Part shown: piece by piece, positions 9,839 through 20,100 of the stretch
How positions within the stretch are numbered: the first letter of the stretch is position 1
Layout of the letters: the number at the start of each line of letters is the position of its first letter
From: Lineus longissimus
Lineage: Eukaryota > Nemertea > Pilidiophora > Heteronemertea > Lineidae
Direction of reading: 5' to 3'
NCBI RefSeq assembly: GCF_910592395.1
Contig: NC_088313.1
Coordinates: forward strand, 13,038,437-13,102,436
DNA length: 64,000 nucleotides
Translations under genes and position numbers: made by a program
Notes under the pieces: model-generated
Database searches by the model: none
What the model saw: only the letters and a program-made list of their open reading frames with translations
What the model was told of the DNA's origin: nothing

Positions 9839-10541
9839 CCTACAACGTTGAGGGTGAATATCAGTCGTCTGATGATAACTTCGATTCAACTGAACTGGTA
9901 AACATTTTTCTCACAAATATATGATAAATTACGTGAAACTGCGCAATAAGACTTTGAAATCAAGACCGACCTGTGCTTTAGGCGTACATGTCAATAATGA
10001 AGTCGTATTACAAGTCTGCAATTTGGATAACAACTTCGTTGCAGCCATCTTATGCACTGATCCAATTTGATATTATAAACATTACTTTAAAACTCCAGAT
10101 GGAATGGCACAATGAAAACGTTCGTCGATTAACTGTATATTAGATAACCGTACGTAATTCGATATCAGAGATGAAGTCGGAGTGGGACTCGGAACGGGCC
10201 AAGGCTCCGATTTAGCGGAATCTGCAATAAACATTTGAAATGTTCCATTAGTATCAATTTGCTGAAACCTCTAAACAAGTATTTATGGACTTAGGAAAAA
10301 AAAACCCAACATGCATGACAAAATGATCTGCATTATTCTTCTCGGGCCATTTCCACATGTGGTGGTGGGGGGAGAAGGCCAAACGTAGCAATTTTTACCA
10401 ATCATTATTATATACATATTCAATATCGATCTTTTCATGTGCACTGTTTTAGGGTGTTTCCGCCCAATTTTACCATATTTCCCAGTTTTCCCAATTTTCC
10501 GCAGTTTTCGTAGAGTCCGCTTTATTGCCCTGGCCGTCAGG
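9839..10541. other. No gene recognised
   Basis: AT-rich sequence with homopolymer runs. Open frames on both strands near 10283-10603 are under 110 codons and resemble no known protein. Confidence 0.45.
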
Positions 10542-10721
10542 ATGAGATTCAGAGTGGCGCTCATTGTTGCCAACCTGTCTATAATATATACAGGGTATAC
10601 CAAAGAGGCTGTATCCGCCTATGCGTTAATAATGGGTTTATATAAACAAGATGAGCGCATTACTTATGAAGATTGTCTAGTCAACAGAGAGAGACAGCCT
10701 TCCATCTCTCCCACAATGTAA
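10542..10721 (+). CDS. Small open frame upstream of the unknown 358-codon ORF
   Basis: An ATG at 10542 opens 59 codons ending TAA 10721. The product has a short hydrophobic start (MRFRVALIVANLSIIYTGY) and a polar rest. By length alone it could be chance. I list it because it lies in tandem with the long ORF on the same strand, as in compact mobile or viral-type units. No family is recognised. Confidence 0.2.
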   Translation: MRFRVALIVANLSIIYTGYTKEAVSAYALIMGLYKQDERITYEDCLVNRERQPSISPTM

Positions 10722-10834
10722 TGTATTCAAACCTAATTTCAACAATTTCATCCACTTCATTTAAAGATGTCATATCTTAACTTTTATCCGCCACGCCGAA
10801 CTAGCAGAGGGGCACCTATCGGTCGTACCGTAAT

Positions 10835-11911
10835 GTGAAGATCTATGGCCAGTTCCCACCGTGGGCGGCATCGGTATTTTACCACACAGGGCTGAGTGTC
10901 ATAGTCACAGTGGCTCTTTTTCATTACTCCTTGACACCTCATCGTAATGTTTACGTCTACAGCCAAGATGATATAAGCGGATATTTTAAACTGATGTATC
11001 ATTTTCATTTTCACGAGCTCGCATACATTGCTGGCGAATATGGCAATGATGTCATAGGTGTTAGCACTCATCATGGACGGAAATATGTCTCTAAAAAGTT
11101 TCGGGCATTTCAATTCGATTTGATTGGAAGTGGCAATTTCCGAGAGTTGATTCTACCGTATGGTGAACTTGAGAAAAGCGTCGGTCCAAAGAATTCGAGG
11201 TTCGAATATTTCAAAATGGTGTCATGTGGTGAGAATGTTTTCTTGGAGTTGACCTTTTGTTGCAAATTTCAGAAGCAGAAAAACAGGGGAAAAGACCTGT
11301 TTATGTCTTGGTTAAATTGGTATAAAATAGTAAATATAGGGTTTGTTCTTAAACTTCGGTATGTTAAAAGCCTAAAAGAGATAAACTACTCTCCTGTGCC
11401 TGAAGTCGAAAGTGCTTTATTATCTGATATAGATGACATCATCTTAGAGGATATCCGATGTGATTTGAATGGTTATCTCTATAAATCATCAGCTAGAACA
11501 CACTCCATCACCATCTTAGAAAAACCGTACGAGTATAATAAATCCACGTCGATTATCTTACGTGATGATCTGTTCAGAAAATTGGGAGACTCCGCAATTC
11601 TGTCTTTGCTAGGATCATATAATGTCGTCGTTGAGGTTCATCGGGCGAAGTTCGTTACCATGAATGTAATACATGCTCCTAAGGATAGCTTTAGGCTTAA
11701 TCCTAAGAATCACGCTCTATTTCTGTTTAGGTTGCAAACGGGGCCATGCCTGTATGAATCCGAGGTCGAAGCTAAGAATACGTTATTGATGACCTTCCGT
11801 GACCCTTTTGTCTTCAACCATTGGTTAATAGTCGGTGCGAATGAAAGATTACTTGCCTGGCCCAAATTCGGTACTGGTAAGCAGATGACTGCAAAGGTAT
11901 TTACTCTGTAA
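10835..11911 (+). CDS. Unrecognised 358-codon open frame
   Basis: The frame is open from a TAG at 10802 to TAA at 11911. Its first in-frame initiator-like codon is the GTG at 10835, so a genuine start may be missing or supplied by another exon. At this base composition a 358-codon frame is very unlikely by chance, so it is or recently was coding. The product is soluble-looking, rich in Phe, Tyr and Lys, with one hydrophobic stretch near residues 15-35 and words such as MYHFHFHELAYIAGEYGND and FRDPFVFNHWLIVGAN. I recognise no domain. A separate 23-codon frame with a basic start (10767-10838) overlaps the beginning in another phase, as if a frameshift had removed the N-terminus. Possibilities are a single-exon host gene, a large exon, or a domesticated or decayed mobile-element or virus-like protein. 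Nothing in the sequence decides between them. Confidence 0.5.
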   Translation: MKIYGQFPPWAASVFYHTGLSVIVTVALFHYSLTPHRNVYVYSQDDISGYFKLMYHFHFHELAYIAGEYGNDVIGVSTHHGRKYVSKKFRAFQFDLIGSGNFRELILPYGELEKSVGPKNSRFEYFKMVSCGENVFLELTFCCKFQKQKNRGKDLFMSWLNWYKIVNIGFVLKLRYVKSLKEINYSPVPEVESALLSDIDDIILEDIRCDLNGYLYKSSARTHSITILEKPYEYNKSTSIILRDDLFRKLGDSAILSLLGSYNVVVEVHRAKFVTMNVIHAPKDSFRLNPKNHALFLFRLQTGPCLYESEVEAKNTLLMTFRDPFVFNHWLIVGANERLLAWPKFGTGKQMTAKVFTL

Positions 11912-12969
11912 CAAAGTACTCGGGTGGACTTATATTGTTTCTAAAGCTGAGCTGCACGAACAAATCTCACAGTAGCTGATTAAGAAATTAAGATGAGACG
12001 GATACGGTACAGCTATGGATGCGATATTTCTGACTGCTACTATGTCTAATAATTCACTACTAACGTTCATTTTTCGGAATTTGCACACTAGAATCTTTGT
12101 CTAAATACTTATATCTACGCGAAATCGAAACAGACATCGTAGCATTCCACTCTCTACCGTAAGGAATTTCCGTGTTGCATAAATAAATTCATTGATATTC
12201 CGGCAGATATAATTGTATATTGAGGGAAATTACACATGCAGTAAAGTGTATTTCGGATTCTTTTAGATCTGGCCATATTTACTTGGCTCTTCTCTTCTTG
12301 TCACTGAATTGTAATAGTGTGATCACCAATATCATAGTAATGAAACACAGCCTTGGGCAGCCGGTGTCATATTATAGTTGACCAGGTTTAGTTGACACCA
12401 TAAAGGAGCATTGGTTAGGCAAGAGTCTTTAAATAAAAAATGTGAAAGACTCTCAGACTGGTTGAAAGACTCTTGTCAGGCAAATCCCAAGGATACTAAG
12501 TAATCTTGTTCTGAGCAACACAATTATATCTTTTAATAAATTTGATGTGGTCACATTCCTTAGTTCAACTAAGTCCCCTCGGCCAGACGAGATGAAAAAC
12601 GCTATGAGCAAGTCGAGGACAGACTCTTATTTGAATGACGATCGCCGTATTTGAGAGATCATCTTTCAAATGAGAGTCTGGAAAGAGTCAGTTCGACCAC
12701 TAAACTGTTATTGCAATACAACGCAATAGTTGGAAATTGAAAGTGAAAGAAAGCGTTATTCGGAGGTTTCAGCTTGCATCTTCTTTTATTGACGGTCATG
12801 GCCTCTATGCACCATATAATACAATCCATCAGAATACAAAACGGACGGAGAGTTTTTCCGGGGGGACATTTTCCACTTCTACACTGTACTGGATTGTGTG
12901 ACCCAGTTCAATTTTGTTATTGAACAATTGAGTTCACCATCGCGTTGCAAGGATATCTGGACGATTATC
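11912..12969. other. No gene recognised
   Basis: AT-rich sequence. A short inverted pair (GCAAGAGTCTTT near 12419 and AAAGACTCTTG near 12465) and several more AAAGACTCT/GAGAGTCT words give local hairpin potential. No coding signal is seen. Confidence 0.45.
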
Positions 12970-13146
12970 TTCATCGAATCGGAGCTTACGTCCTCGTTTC
13001 AAAGATGTCTGGTCGCCGTCGTCACCGAGTCGGAGTTCACGTCCGTGTTTTAACGATCGCTTGTCGAGTGTAGTCACCGCTAGTCGGAGCTTACGACCAC
13101 GTTTCAACGATCTCAGGTTGAAAATCGTCTCCGAGTCGGAGTTCAT
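12970..13146 (-). repeat. Imperfect 51-54 bp tandem repeat with a repetitive minus-strand frame
   Basis: GTCGGAG-TTACG-CC-CGTTT landmarks recur with TCGGAG at 12979, 13030, 13084 and 13136, spacings of 51, 54 and 52 bp. On the minus strand a 70-codon frame crosses them and reads SLKRGRKLRL-type repeats three times, rich in basic residues. The differing periods break a strict protein repeat, so this is more likely a minisatellite than a gene. Confidence 0.6.
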
Positions 13147-13182
13147 GAAAATCTTCTGATCGTTGTGTTTGTATTTCTTATG

Positions 13183-13202
13183 TCTTCTTCTTCTTCTTCT
13201 CG
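13183..13202 (+). repeat. (TTC)n microsatellite
   Basis: A short CTTCTTCTTCTTCT run lies just right of the 52-bp repeats. Confidence 0.8.
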
Positions 13203-14618
13203 TTCGCTCTAGACATTTCTTATGTCTATTTTAGACTACTTCTCAATGCTGGCTAGATGCATGGCTTGCTGTTATGTTATCATTAAACCTGTGGTTCTGG
13301 TCATCATTCAGACACGAGGCTTTCAAGCCTCTTGGGATCATTTGATGAGCATGATTAATCGTTAAAATAGAAGACACTTACCAGTAAGTTGAAGTGCGAT
13401 TGAGATCCGATCAAAACCTTAAAATCAGGAATGGAGTAATAACATGCCCGCCGTTTAGGAACGGCATACCCCTTTAAATCAAAGACGAACGTTTCCATTA
13501 TAACACTTATAGGACAATCAATGACTAGCTCGACGATGGAGAATCTTCATCATAAAACCATTGAGGGAAATCATATGATCGTATCAGCCATTGGACTATC
13601 TTAGATTAAATGAGGAATCTTTTGTGGAATTTTTGACGGGTCATCATAGACTTTACATGGAATTTGTGTCTTTTTTAAAGAATTGTAAACACCATACTCG
13701 TTGGGTTTTATACCTACTTTGACCAGGGTCTTTTCAATAAATTTATTAAAACACTCTGCTTTGCTGGGACCCACCGTTATTGAATTTATGATGGAATTCC
13801 TATCATCGAATCTACCACGGGCCGTTTTAGAATCTTAGGTGGCCCTCTCTATGATGGGACAGAATAGAATCTATGATGGGAGATCCGATGTTAAACGTGG
13901 TCTGTGATACCATATGGGTTCACCAGTGATTCGGAGACGGAAACTTTGGCCTGTGAATTGCCACTTTTCCGTTACGTTCTGTGGTCAACACCTTATCCAA
14001 CCAAAGTAGTTCATAAGGTCACTGTGCCGAAGCTACTTGGATTTTTTGGAAAAATGAAGAATGGAAAGTTTTTTCATTTGGCACTTATCATTTTTTATCC
14101 AATCCTTTTGACAGGTAGTTAGTAAAACCTGGGCGGAGAGTTTGGACACTGGACGCTAAGTTTACCATCGTTGGATTGCATCACCTGCATTCAATAAATC
14201 TCACCTCACATCATCAACCGCCCGAAAGTTTGATGTCCCATTCCAGTTCAGTCCGTTCCGTGAATTCGATGAGGCACCGTCGGGCCACCTGTAGCCCATT
14301 ACACGGAAATTGAGGAAGTTCAATTTTATTCCAACGGCATCTTTTTCGATCAATGGCTGATCGTGTCATGTTACTGTGCAAGTTATTGAGGTCAACGCTA
14401 TAAACATTGGTTGATTCTGTGTAAGTGCAAGTTTGATCACGCGATGATCGGAGGTTACCAAATCAAATAAACTATTCATCTTGAACTGGAGGCGAGGTTT
14501 ATGGAATCCAGGCAGTGCAATGCATTGATGTAAAACCCAGCCTCCACGCACATGTTCGAATCCACATGCAAACGGTCAAAACTAACGATCCTCCGACGAT
14601 TTTATATTACAAGCCACG
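13203..14618. other. No gene recognised
   Basis: Short open frames only. A CTATGATGGGA word is repeated near 13849-13880. Confidence 0.45.
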
Positions 14619-15019
14619 GTGACTGAAGATGCCACACAGATAACAAAGTCAATGTTACGCTACACTCTTATTTTGTCTTCCCGTCATAAAGTGGTTTTCG
14701 ACGAGATTTTGGGACAAATCGGTTCAGTTTTCTACATCGACACGTGGATAACAACCCGTCGCAATATTGGTCTGCTCTCCTCAACTACCTATTGGAAGTC
14801 ATTTACATATGATAAGCAGTGCAACTCGGAGCGTGCAGGAAAATTCCGCCAGGTGCCACTGGTCAGTGAGGCTGCGAAGTTGTTCGTTTCCTATCCTTTG
14901 TTAATAGGTAGGTTTCGCAACCATTACGAAGAGCTACGAACGACAAAGTACAAAGTATTTATTGAATGTACTTCATCGACGTCGAGGTTTTTTGAAAATA
15001 TTCCGGATTTCTCGTACAG
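14619..15019 (+). CDS. Possible internal exon ending at a strong splice donor
   Basis: A frame of about 134 codons ends precisely at ACAG followed by GTAAGTATAG, a near-ideal donor at 15019/15020. It has no ATG near its left end, so it would start at an acceptor within 14619-14920; several AG sites qualify and none is clearly best. The product includes YIDTWITTRRNIGLLSS and YKVFIECTSSTSRFFENIP. I do not recognise it. The length alone is near what chance allows in this window. A dispersed repeat begins 22 bp after the donor. Confidence 0.25.
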
Positions 15020-15040
15020 GTAAGTATAGAAGATAATTAA

Positions 15041-15153
15041 CGAGTGCCGCGTAAATGAATTCGCGCAGGACTTGATGAGAACATCGCTGTTCGTGCTTCG
15101 TGCTTCGTCGCTCCTGAGGATGAGGGTGCTGAAACCTGCCTGATGCCACTACC
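15041..15153 (+). repeat. Dispersed short repeat, copy 1
   Basis: This copy shares GCGTAAAT-AATT-GCGCAGGACTTGATGA, TTCGTGCTTCGT and GAGGGTGCTGAAACCTGCCT with copies at 23656-23741 and 37011-37110. It is a short interspersed family, perhaps a SINE or MITE fragment. No tRNA-type promoter boxes were seen. Confidence 0.55.
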
Positions 15154-15323
15154 TTCTTTGCTCCCGTCTGATCAAACCAGCTGTGAAAGCAATGAATTGG
15201 ACACATCCTCGGCGACATCAACAGTCTCCTTGGGAAGTATTCGGAGAGATGAACATAATTTACTTGAAAATTGTCGAGCGAGAAAATAGAGAGACCGAGG
15301 AGGGGAGCCGCATCTGAATACTA

Positions 15324-16179
15324 GGGAGGTTAAGATCAGCTCCGACTCCCACTCCCACTCCGGGTGATTCCCTTTTTGTGAACTACGTCATCAATAAGAA
15401 CGGGGTTTCACCGCGTTATGTTGTTTACTCGCTCGTGAAAACGACTGGGACCTGCCTGAGTCGTAAGTATTCTCCGACTACTCCGACTTGAAAAAATCAA
15501 TATTTCTTAATAAATTATTATCATAAAATGGGTTTTAACTCTTTGTAATGGTTATGTAGAACAAGTGCATCAAGTTAGTTGGTGGAAATTTGTGTTCGAA
15601 ATCGGCATTTTGGAGCTCATTTTGAAGGATACAATTTCCTCCTGCATCGTGCATGCATCCCTTTGTCCCATTTTTAGCAACAACTGCATCTGGTAACATT
15701 AGTGCATGGCACAATCTAGGAATGTCCTCTTTTTCAAATCTGAAGAAGGCTCGACACTCCTCTTCAGAATACTCATCCAAGTCGAATCTGTCAAAACGAT
15801 GCTGGTTAATTCGATCCCGTGGACGTGGCATTCGATCAAAAAATCCTTCTGCTGCCAACACCAGGAGGATTTCATCCTCATCCTCGGGATTCTCGTCCAT
15901 CAACAAACACTATTCAGCTATATCTTGGTTCATATCAGTACTTTACATCCCAAAAATAAGCAAAAACAAGACGAATATCGCCGAACCCGGAAGTAAATTC
16001 GATCGTCTGCAATATTTGCAAAATTGGCGCGACACCTATCGTTAAGGAGCGGAACCGACTACCCGGCTGACGAGTCGGGTTCGGAATTTCTTAACCGCGT
16101 CATCACGTCACGACTCCCGACTCGAGTTGGAGTCGGGAGTCGGAGTGGGAGTGGGAGTAGGAGCTGATCTTAACCTCCC
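15324..16179 (-). mobile_element. PIF/Harbinger-type DNA transposon, internally deleted
   Basis: The element is 856 bp with 39-bp terminal inverted repeats (15324-15362 and 16141-16179) matching at 38 positions. They start GGGAGGTTAAGATCAGC and continue into CTCC/ACTCCC repeats. It contains the N-terminal part of a Harbinger-like transposase on the minus strand. The expected 3-bp target duplication (TTA or TAA) is not clear: flanks read CTA on the left and AAT on the right. A few related GTCGGAGTGGGA words occur elsewhere, for example near 10175. Confidence 0.75.
15535..15900 (-). pseudogene. Harbinger transposase / HARBI1-like N-terminal fragment
   Basis: On the minus strand an ATG at 15900 opens 121 codons ending at 15535. 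The section DEYSEEECRAFFRFEKEDIP then RLCHALMLPD matches the conserved region before the DDE nuclease of Harbinger transposases (acidic residues, E-E-C-R-x-F-R-F, then I-x-R-L and L-P-D). About 70 codons in, after KNGTKG, similarity stops and the rest looks unrelated. It may be a first exon whose remainder is deleted, since the catalytic DDE region does not fit in the element. No partner Myb-like protein is present. A full-length transposase is usually several times longer. Confidence 0.6.
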
Positions 16180-16649
16180 AATTATCCCTAAAGGGACGGG
16201 AGGGGCAAATTGTCCGGATGGGGCGTCTCCCGTGCTATCTTTTCCGCGTCAGCAGAGAAGAGAGTGACCGAAATGGCAAGCTGTTTATGAGCTCGATGTT
16301 ACAGATGTCGCCACGGGTGTTCCTATATCAAAATGGAAGGTTTCAATGAATGATCGTGGTATTCGTTCCATCTGATCCATCTGTTCATTCCTGTCTGTAA
16401 CGCATGCTCAGAGACTCGACACTTTCTGTAAGACCACAAAGTCATGTGGAAATAAACGTCATCTCTACAATTCGATTTCCCTACCTGCTCGATCCCTGTT
16501 CACCATCGGCCCCTAAGCACTAATAGGTGTCAACACTGTCCTGGATAGGTAGAAAATGTGCATTGCCCACAGTCCAGATCGTTTTCCAATACATACATCA
16601 TGTACGTGCCAAAGGTGACCGTTTTCTCTGCTATATTAATATTTTTTTA

Positions 16650-17115
16650 TTAAACACTGATATCTGGAATTCGTAAGGGAATCTGCAGTTCGGCCCTCGC
16701 ATACATAGCATCATCTGGGCCACGCAATGGACATTACACATATGACAGTTTTATCTGGTATTCGTACGGGGATCTGCAGTTCGGTCCTCGCATACATGTA
16801 GATATCAACATCTGGGCCACGCATGCAATGTAGATGACAGTTTTGTCTGGTATTAGTATGGGATCCGCTGTTCCGCCCTCACACATAGATTGCATCATCT
16901 GGGCCACGCAATACATGACACAGATGACTGTGTTGTCTGGATTTCATAAGGAGATCCGCAGTTCGGCCCTCGTATACATAGCATCATCTGTGCCACGCAA
17001 TGAACATGACACAGAGATGACTGTTGTCTGGATTTTGTAAGGGGATCCGCAGTTCGGCCCTCGTATACATAGCATCATCTGGGCCATACATGCACAATGG
17101 ACAAGACACAGAACC
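16650..17115 (+). repeat. 91-bp minisatellite, five copies
   Basis: CAGTTCGGCCCTCG and GCATCATCTGGGCCACGCAATG recur at 16685, 16777, 16868, 16959 and 17050, spacings of 92, 91, 91 and 91 bp. Copies differ by small changes and indels. The short plus- and minus-strand open frames here are shadows of the repeat. Confidence 0.88.
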
Positions 17116-20100
17116 AATTTTACAGTAATAAAGAACACCAATACGGATTTTAACATTTCATGTATAAAATTATTTGTTTTAATCGATTTATGCATGAGAG
17201 GCTATACATTAGTGGCATGGTCTGCACGTTATACCGCTGCTGCTAAAGGCGCAGGAAGAGATCACAGTAATTTCCACGATTACGAATAAAAATGAAACCT
17301 ACAGAAGGGCAGACGACTTTTTGAATGAAAAGGTTACGTCGATTTTGACAGGCCCGGGGCTTTCCTGAGATTCTTCCACACCAGTAGAAAATTGCAGCCT
17401 CTTTACCAAAAATGTCGGCATATCTAAGCGCAAAATTTTATTTTTGCTCATTTTGTAGACTTATCATCAGGCATAAAAGATAACGCTTTCGTAAGAAGCT
17501 TGATTGGTGTGCGTTGGTTTATTGGTTTTGACTTGACCAATCAGGTAGCTTGTTACAAATAACCCGTTGTTAGAAGTTCGTGACCCTCGCTTTTGATAGA
17601 TACAGGCATGATGACAAAATGTTATGGTTATACCTTTAGGCTACCATAAAACTGTTATCCCGGAGGCTGAATACTCACGAGAGAATCTCACGAGAGTTCT
17701 GATCTTGCAGCAAGGAAAAAACTTCGAGAACAGATGGGTGTTATGTACTTGTAGTTTCAGAACGTTTGGTTAACTGACACTATTACCACCGACCACCAAA
17801 GGGGCAAGTACATGTACCAAGAAACAACAGTATACAATCCCCAAGAAAATAGATATCTCATTGTGAAAAGTTGCCCGAAATTCTCAAGAAGTTGTAAGAT
17901 TCACTTGAGCGACACCTATCCGGGGCCCAGCTGGATGGGGTAGGAATGCTCCCCTCCCCAAGGGTCCAAAAACGTGTTTTTCATGCGGATTTTGGCTCAT
18001 TTTTAGACAAACGGAGGACCAAAGAGAAGCCAGCTACGGGCTTGCTATCGTCTGCTCAATGTTTGGCACGTTGACAATAATGATACAGGACGCAAATGAT
18101 ACAGTGGTGATTGTATTCGGCAATATTGTTCGATTGAAACGCAGTAAAAAAACATTTGGCAGAATCTCCAGCTAAGTTATCAATGTCGACGTGACATTCG
18201 TAAGTTTTATTGACCACTCAAAACGTGTGTTTGGCCGTTTAATATTGAAACAAAGAAAATGTGCATTCGATGTAAATATGCACGTATTTCTTGGTTCTGG
18301 TTATGTTAAGCACGACAAACACCAAGGCTGGGGAGAGCGTGGAAAGTCCCAAAGTTCCTGTTTCCGGCGACAGCAGGCTTTCGGTTTTTACAACAGGGTG
18401 TTGCAAAATCAAAGCGGCAAACATATGTTATTATGCATCTTCCAAATACGTAGGTGAGCTTTGATCAGTTACTGCTGCCAGTCAAAATAATAGTCTTGAC
18501 ATTATTTAAGTATGAGGCTTGAGCAAAACTTGCCGCCGGAGCGCCTTTAATTCATCGTCGCCTTTCCGAAACAAAACTTGAAACTCTCCAAGCTCCCAAA
18601 TTGATGTTCCGCACAGTAACTCTCTTTTGCATGGTAACCCTGTTTCAGTATGGACGAATATATACATCATTGTACAATACATCGCAAAGTGGTTGGTGCT
18701 AGTGATAGCCTTGTGTGCAAGTCCAGGCAAAACTCTCGACAAAAGATTCGAAATATCAGACAGTCTGGTAGATGTAACACTTTTGGCCTGTTTCCCGCGT
18801 ACATTTACGAAGGCCTCGACATGGCATCACATATCGGCTGCCATGGCAACGTACTCAACCCCGAAGCCTGTTATTTCATCTAATAGAACATTAAGACGCT
18901 GAGGCTGAAGATGTGTTAAAGTGAATTTAGCGCGTCAGTTTCTTTATTATGCGGCGCTGAAATTAAAGCTGCCGTAAATGAACCGTTTACCGATGACTGG
19001 ATTTCACAATTTCACAATTTCACAAATTTTCGACACGAAATCTTCTAAAATTCGCCATTTTCATTAGATCCTTGGCAAACACTATCAACGGTGAAGCAGC
19101 ATTAAACGCTCCTCGTTGGTCAGTTATGTTTTTTTTCTCTCCGCGATCTGTGGAGATTGTGGAGCAACTTTGGCTGGCGCTCGTGAGTAGTACTGCGGTT
19201 CAGTTTTTCAAAAGGTTTAGTGCAAAATAAATAGTGAACAGCATGCTAGTATTTAGAAAGCAATAATACAGAGACATATGAAGCAAGCGTTGCTAGACAC
19301 CACCGTAGGGAAATACGCGACGCAGTTTTATAAAAATCAAAAATTTTGATATGTTTTTTTGTCCATGGAAAAGAGAGTTTACTCGGTGGCGTTTTCATTA
19401 GAAAAATTTAACCCTTTCTGCCTTACAATAATGACTTGACCGTAATATCCAACGGGAATGGGCCAAACATTCGAAATACCCCAATATGCAAAGTAAAACA
19501 ATGCCAAATGATCGATGATGAAACCACCATTTACAAAAACCATTAAAAACACTATTAACAATGCGTGCTTCCAGGCCAACATTTTAAGTTGAACTACTAT
19601 ATACATTGTATACGTCATTTCTTCGCAGTTCAGAGCATAGCGTTTCCTACAACCAAATGTTTCCAATCATCAGTGTTCCAAAAACATACCTGACATCGAA
19701 AACCGGCAACATTTATGACACCGGCGAGTTGCATCTCTCAGAATTGCTGTTCCCTATCGAAACATGCCGCGAACAGTGAAGAGTCCCACCTTGCCAATAT
19801 TACGAGCTTAACAGGCTTTCAGTAACAAACCCAGGAAATATAGACACACTGAGAGGTGTAAGACTGGTGACCATGTATAATAAGTGCTTCTGACACGGTT
19901 TCTCAAATGGTGGGGAGGCTGTCCGATAACAAAAGGTTCCCGGGGTTGTCTTATCAAACGTTGTTCTGGGTATTCTGTGCTAAAACACTGTATTTAATTC
20001 CACAGTCTGGGCTATCATATCAAGTAAAGATCTAAACAATAAAAAACACAAATTACAAACTGAAATCATATTTGTTGTTTCTATTCATAATCGCATAGCC

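Noticed and set aside
15321-16182. 3-bp target duplication for the Harbinger-like element
   Set aside because: The flanking triplets CTA and AAT do not match, so no duplication is claimed.
16650-17115. 91-bp array considered as a CRISPR array
   Set aside because: Units are contiguous diverged tandem copies without unique spacers, and the DNA is eukaryotic.
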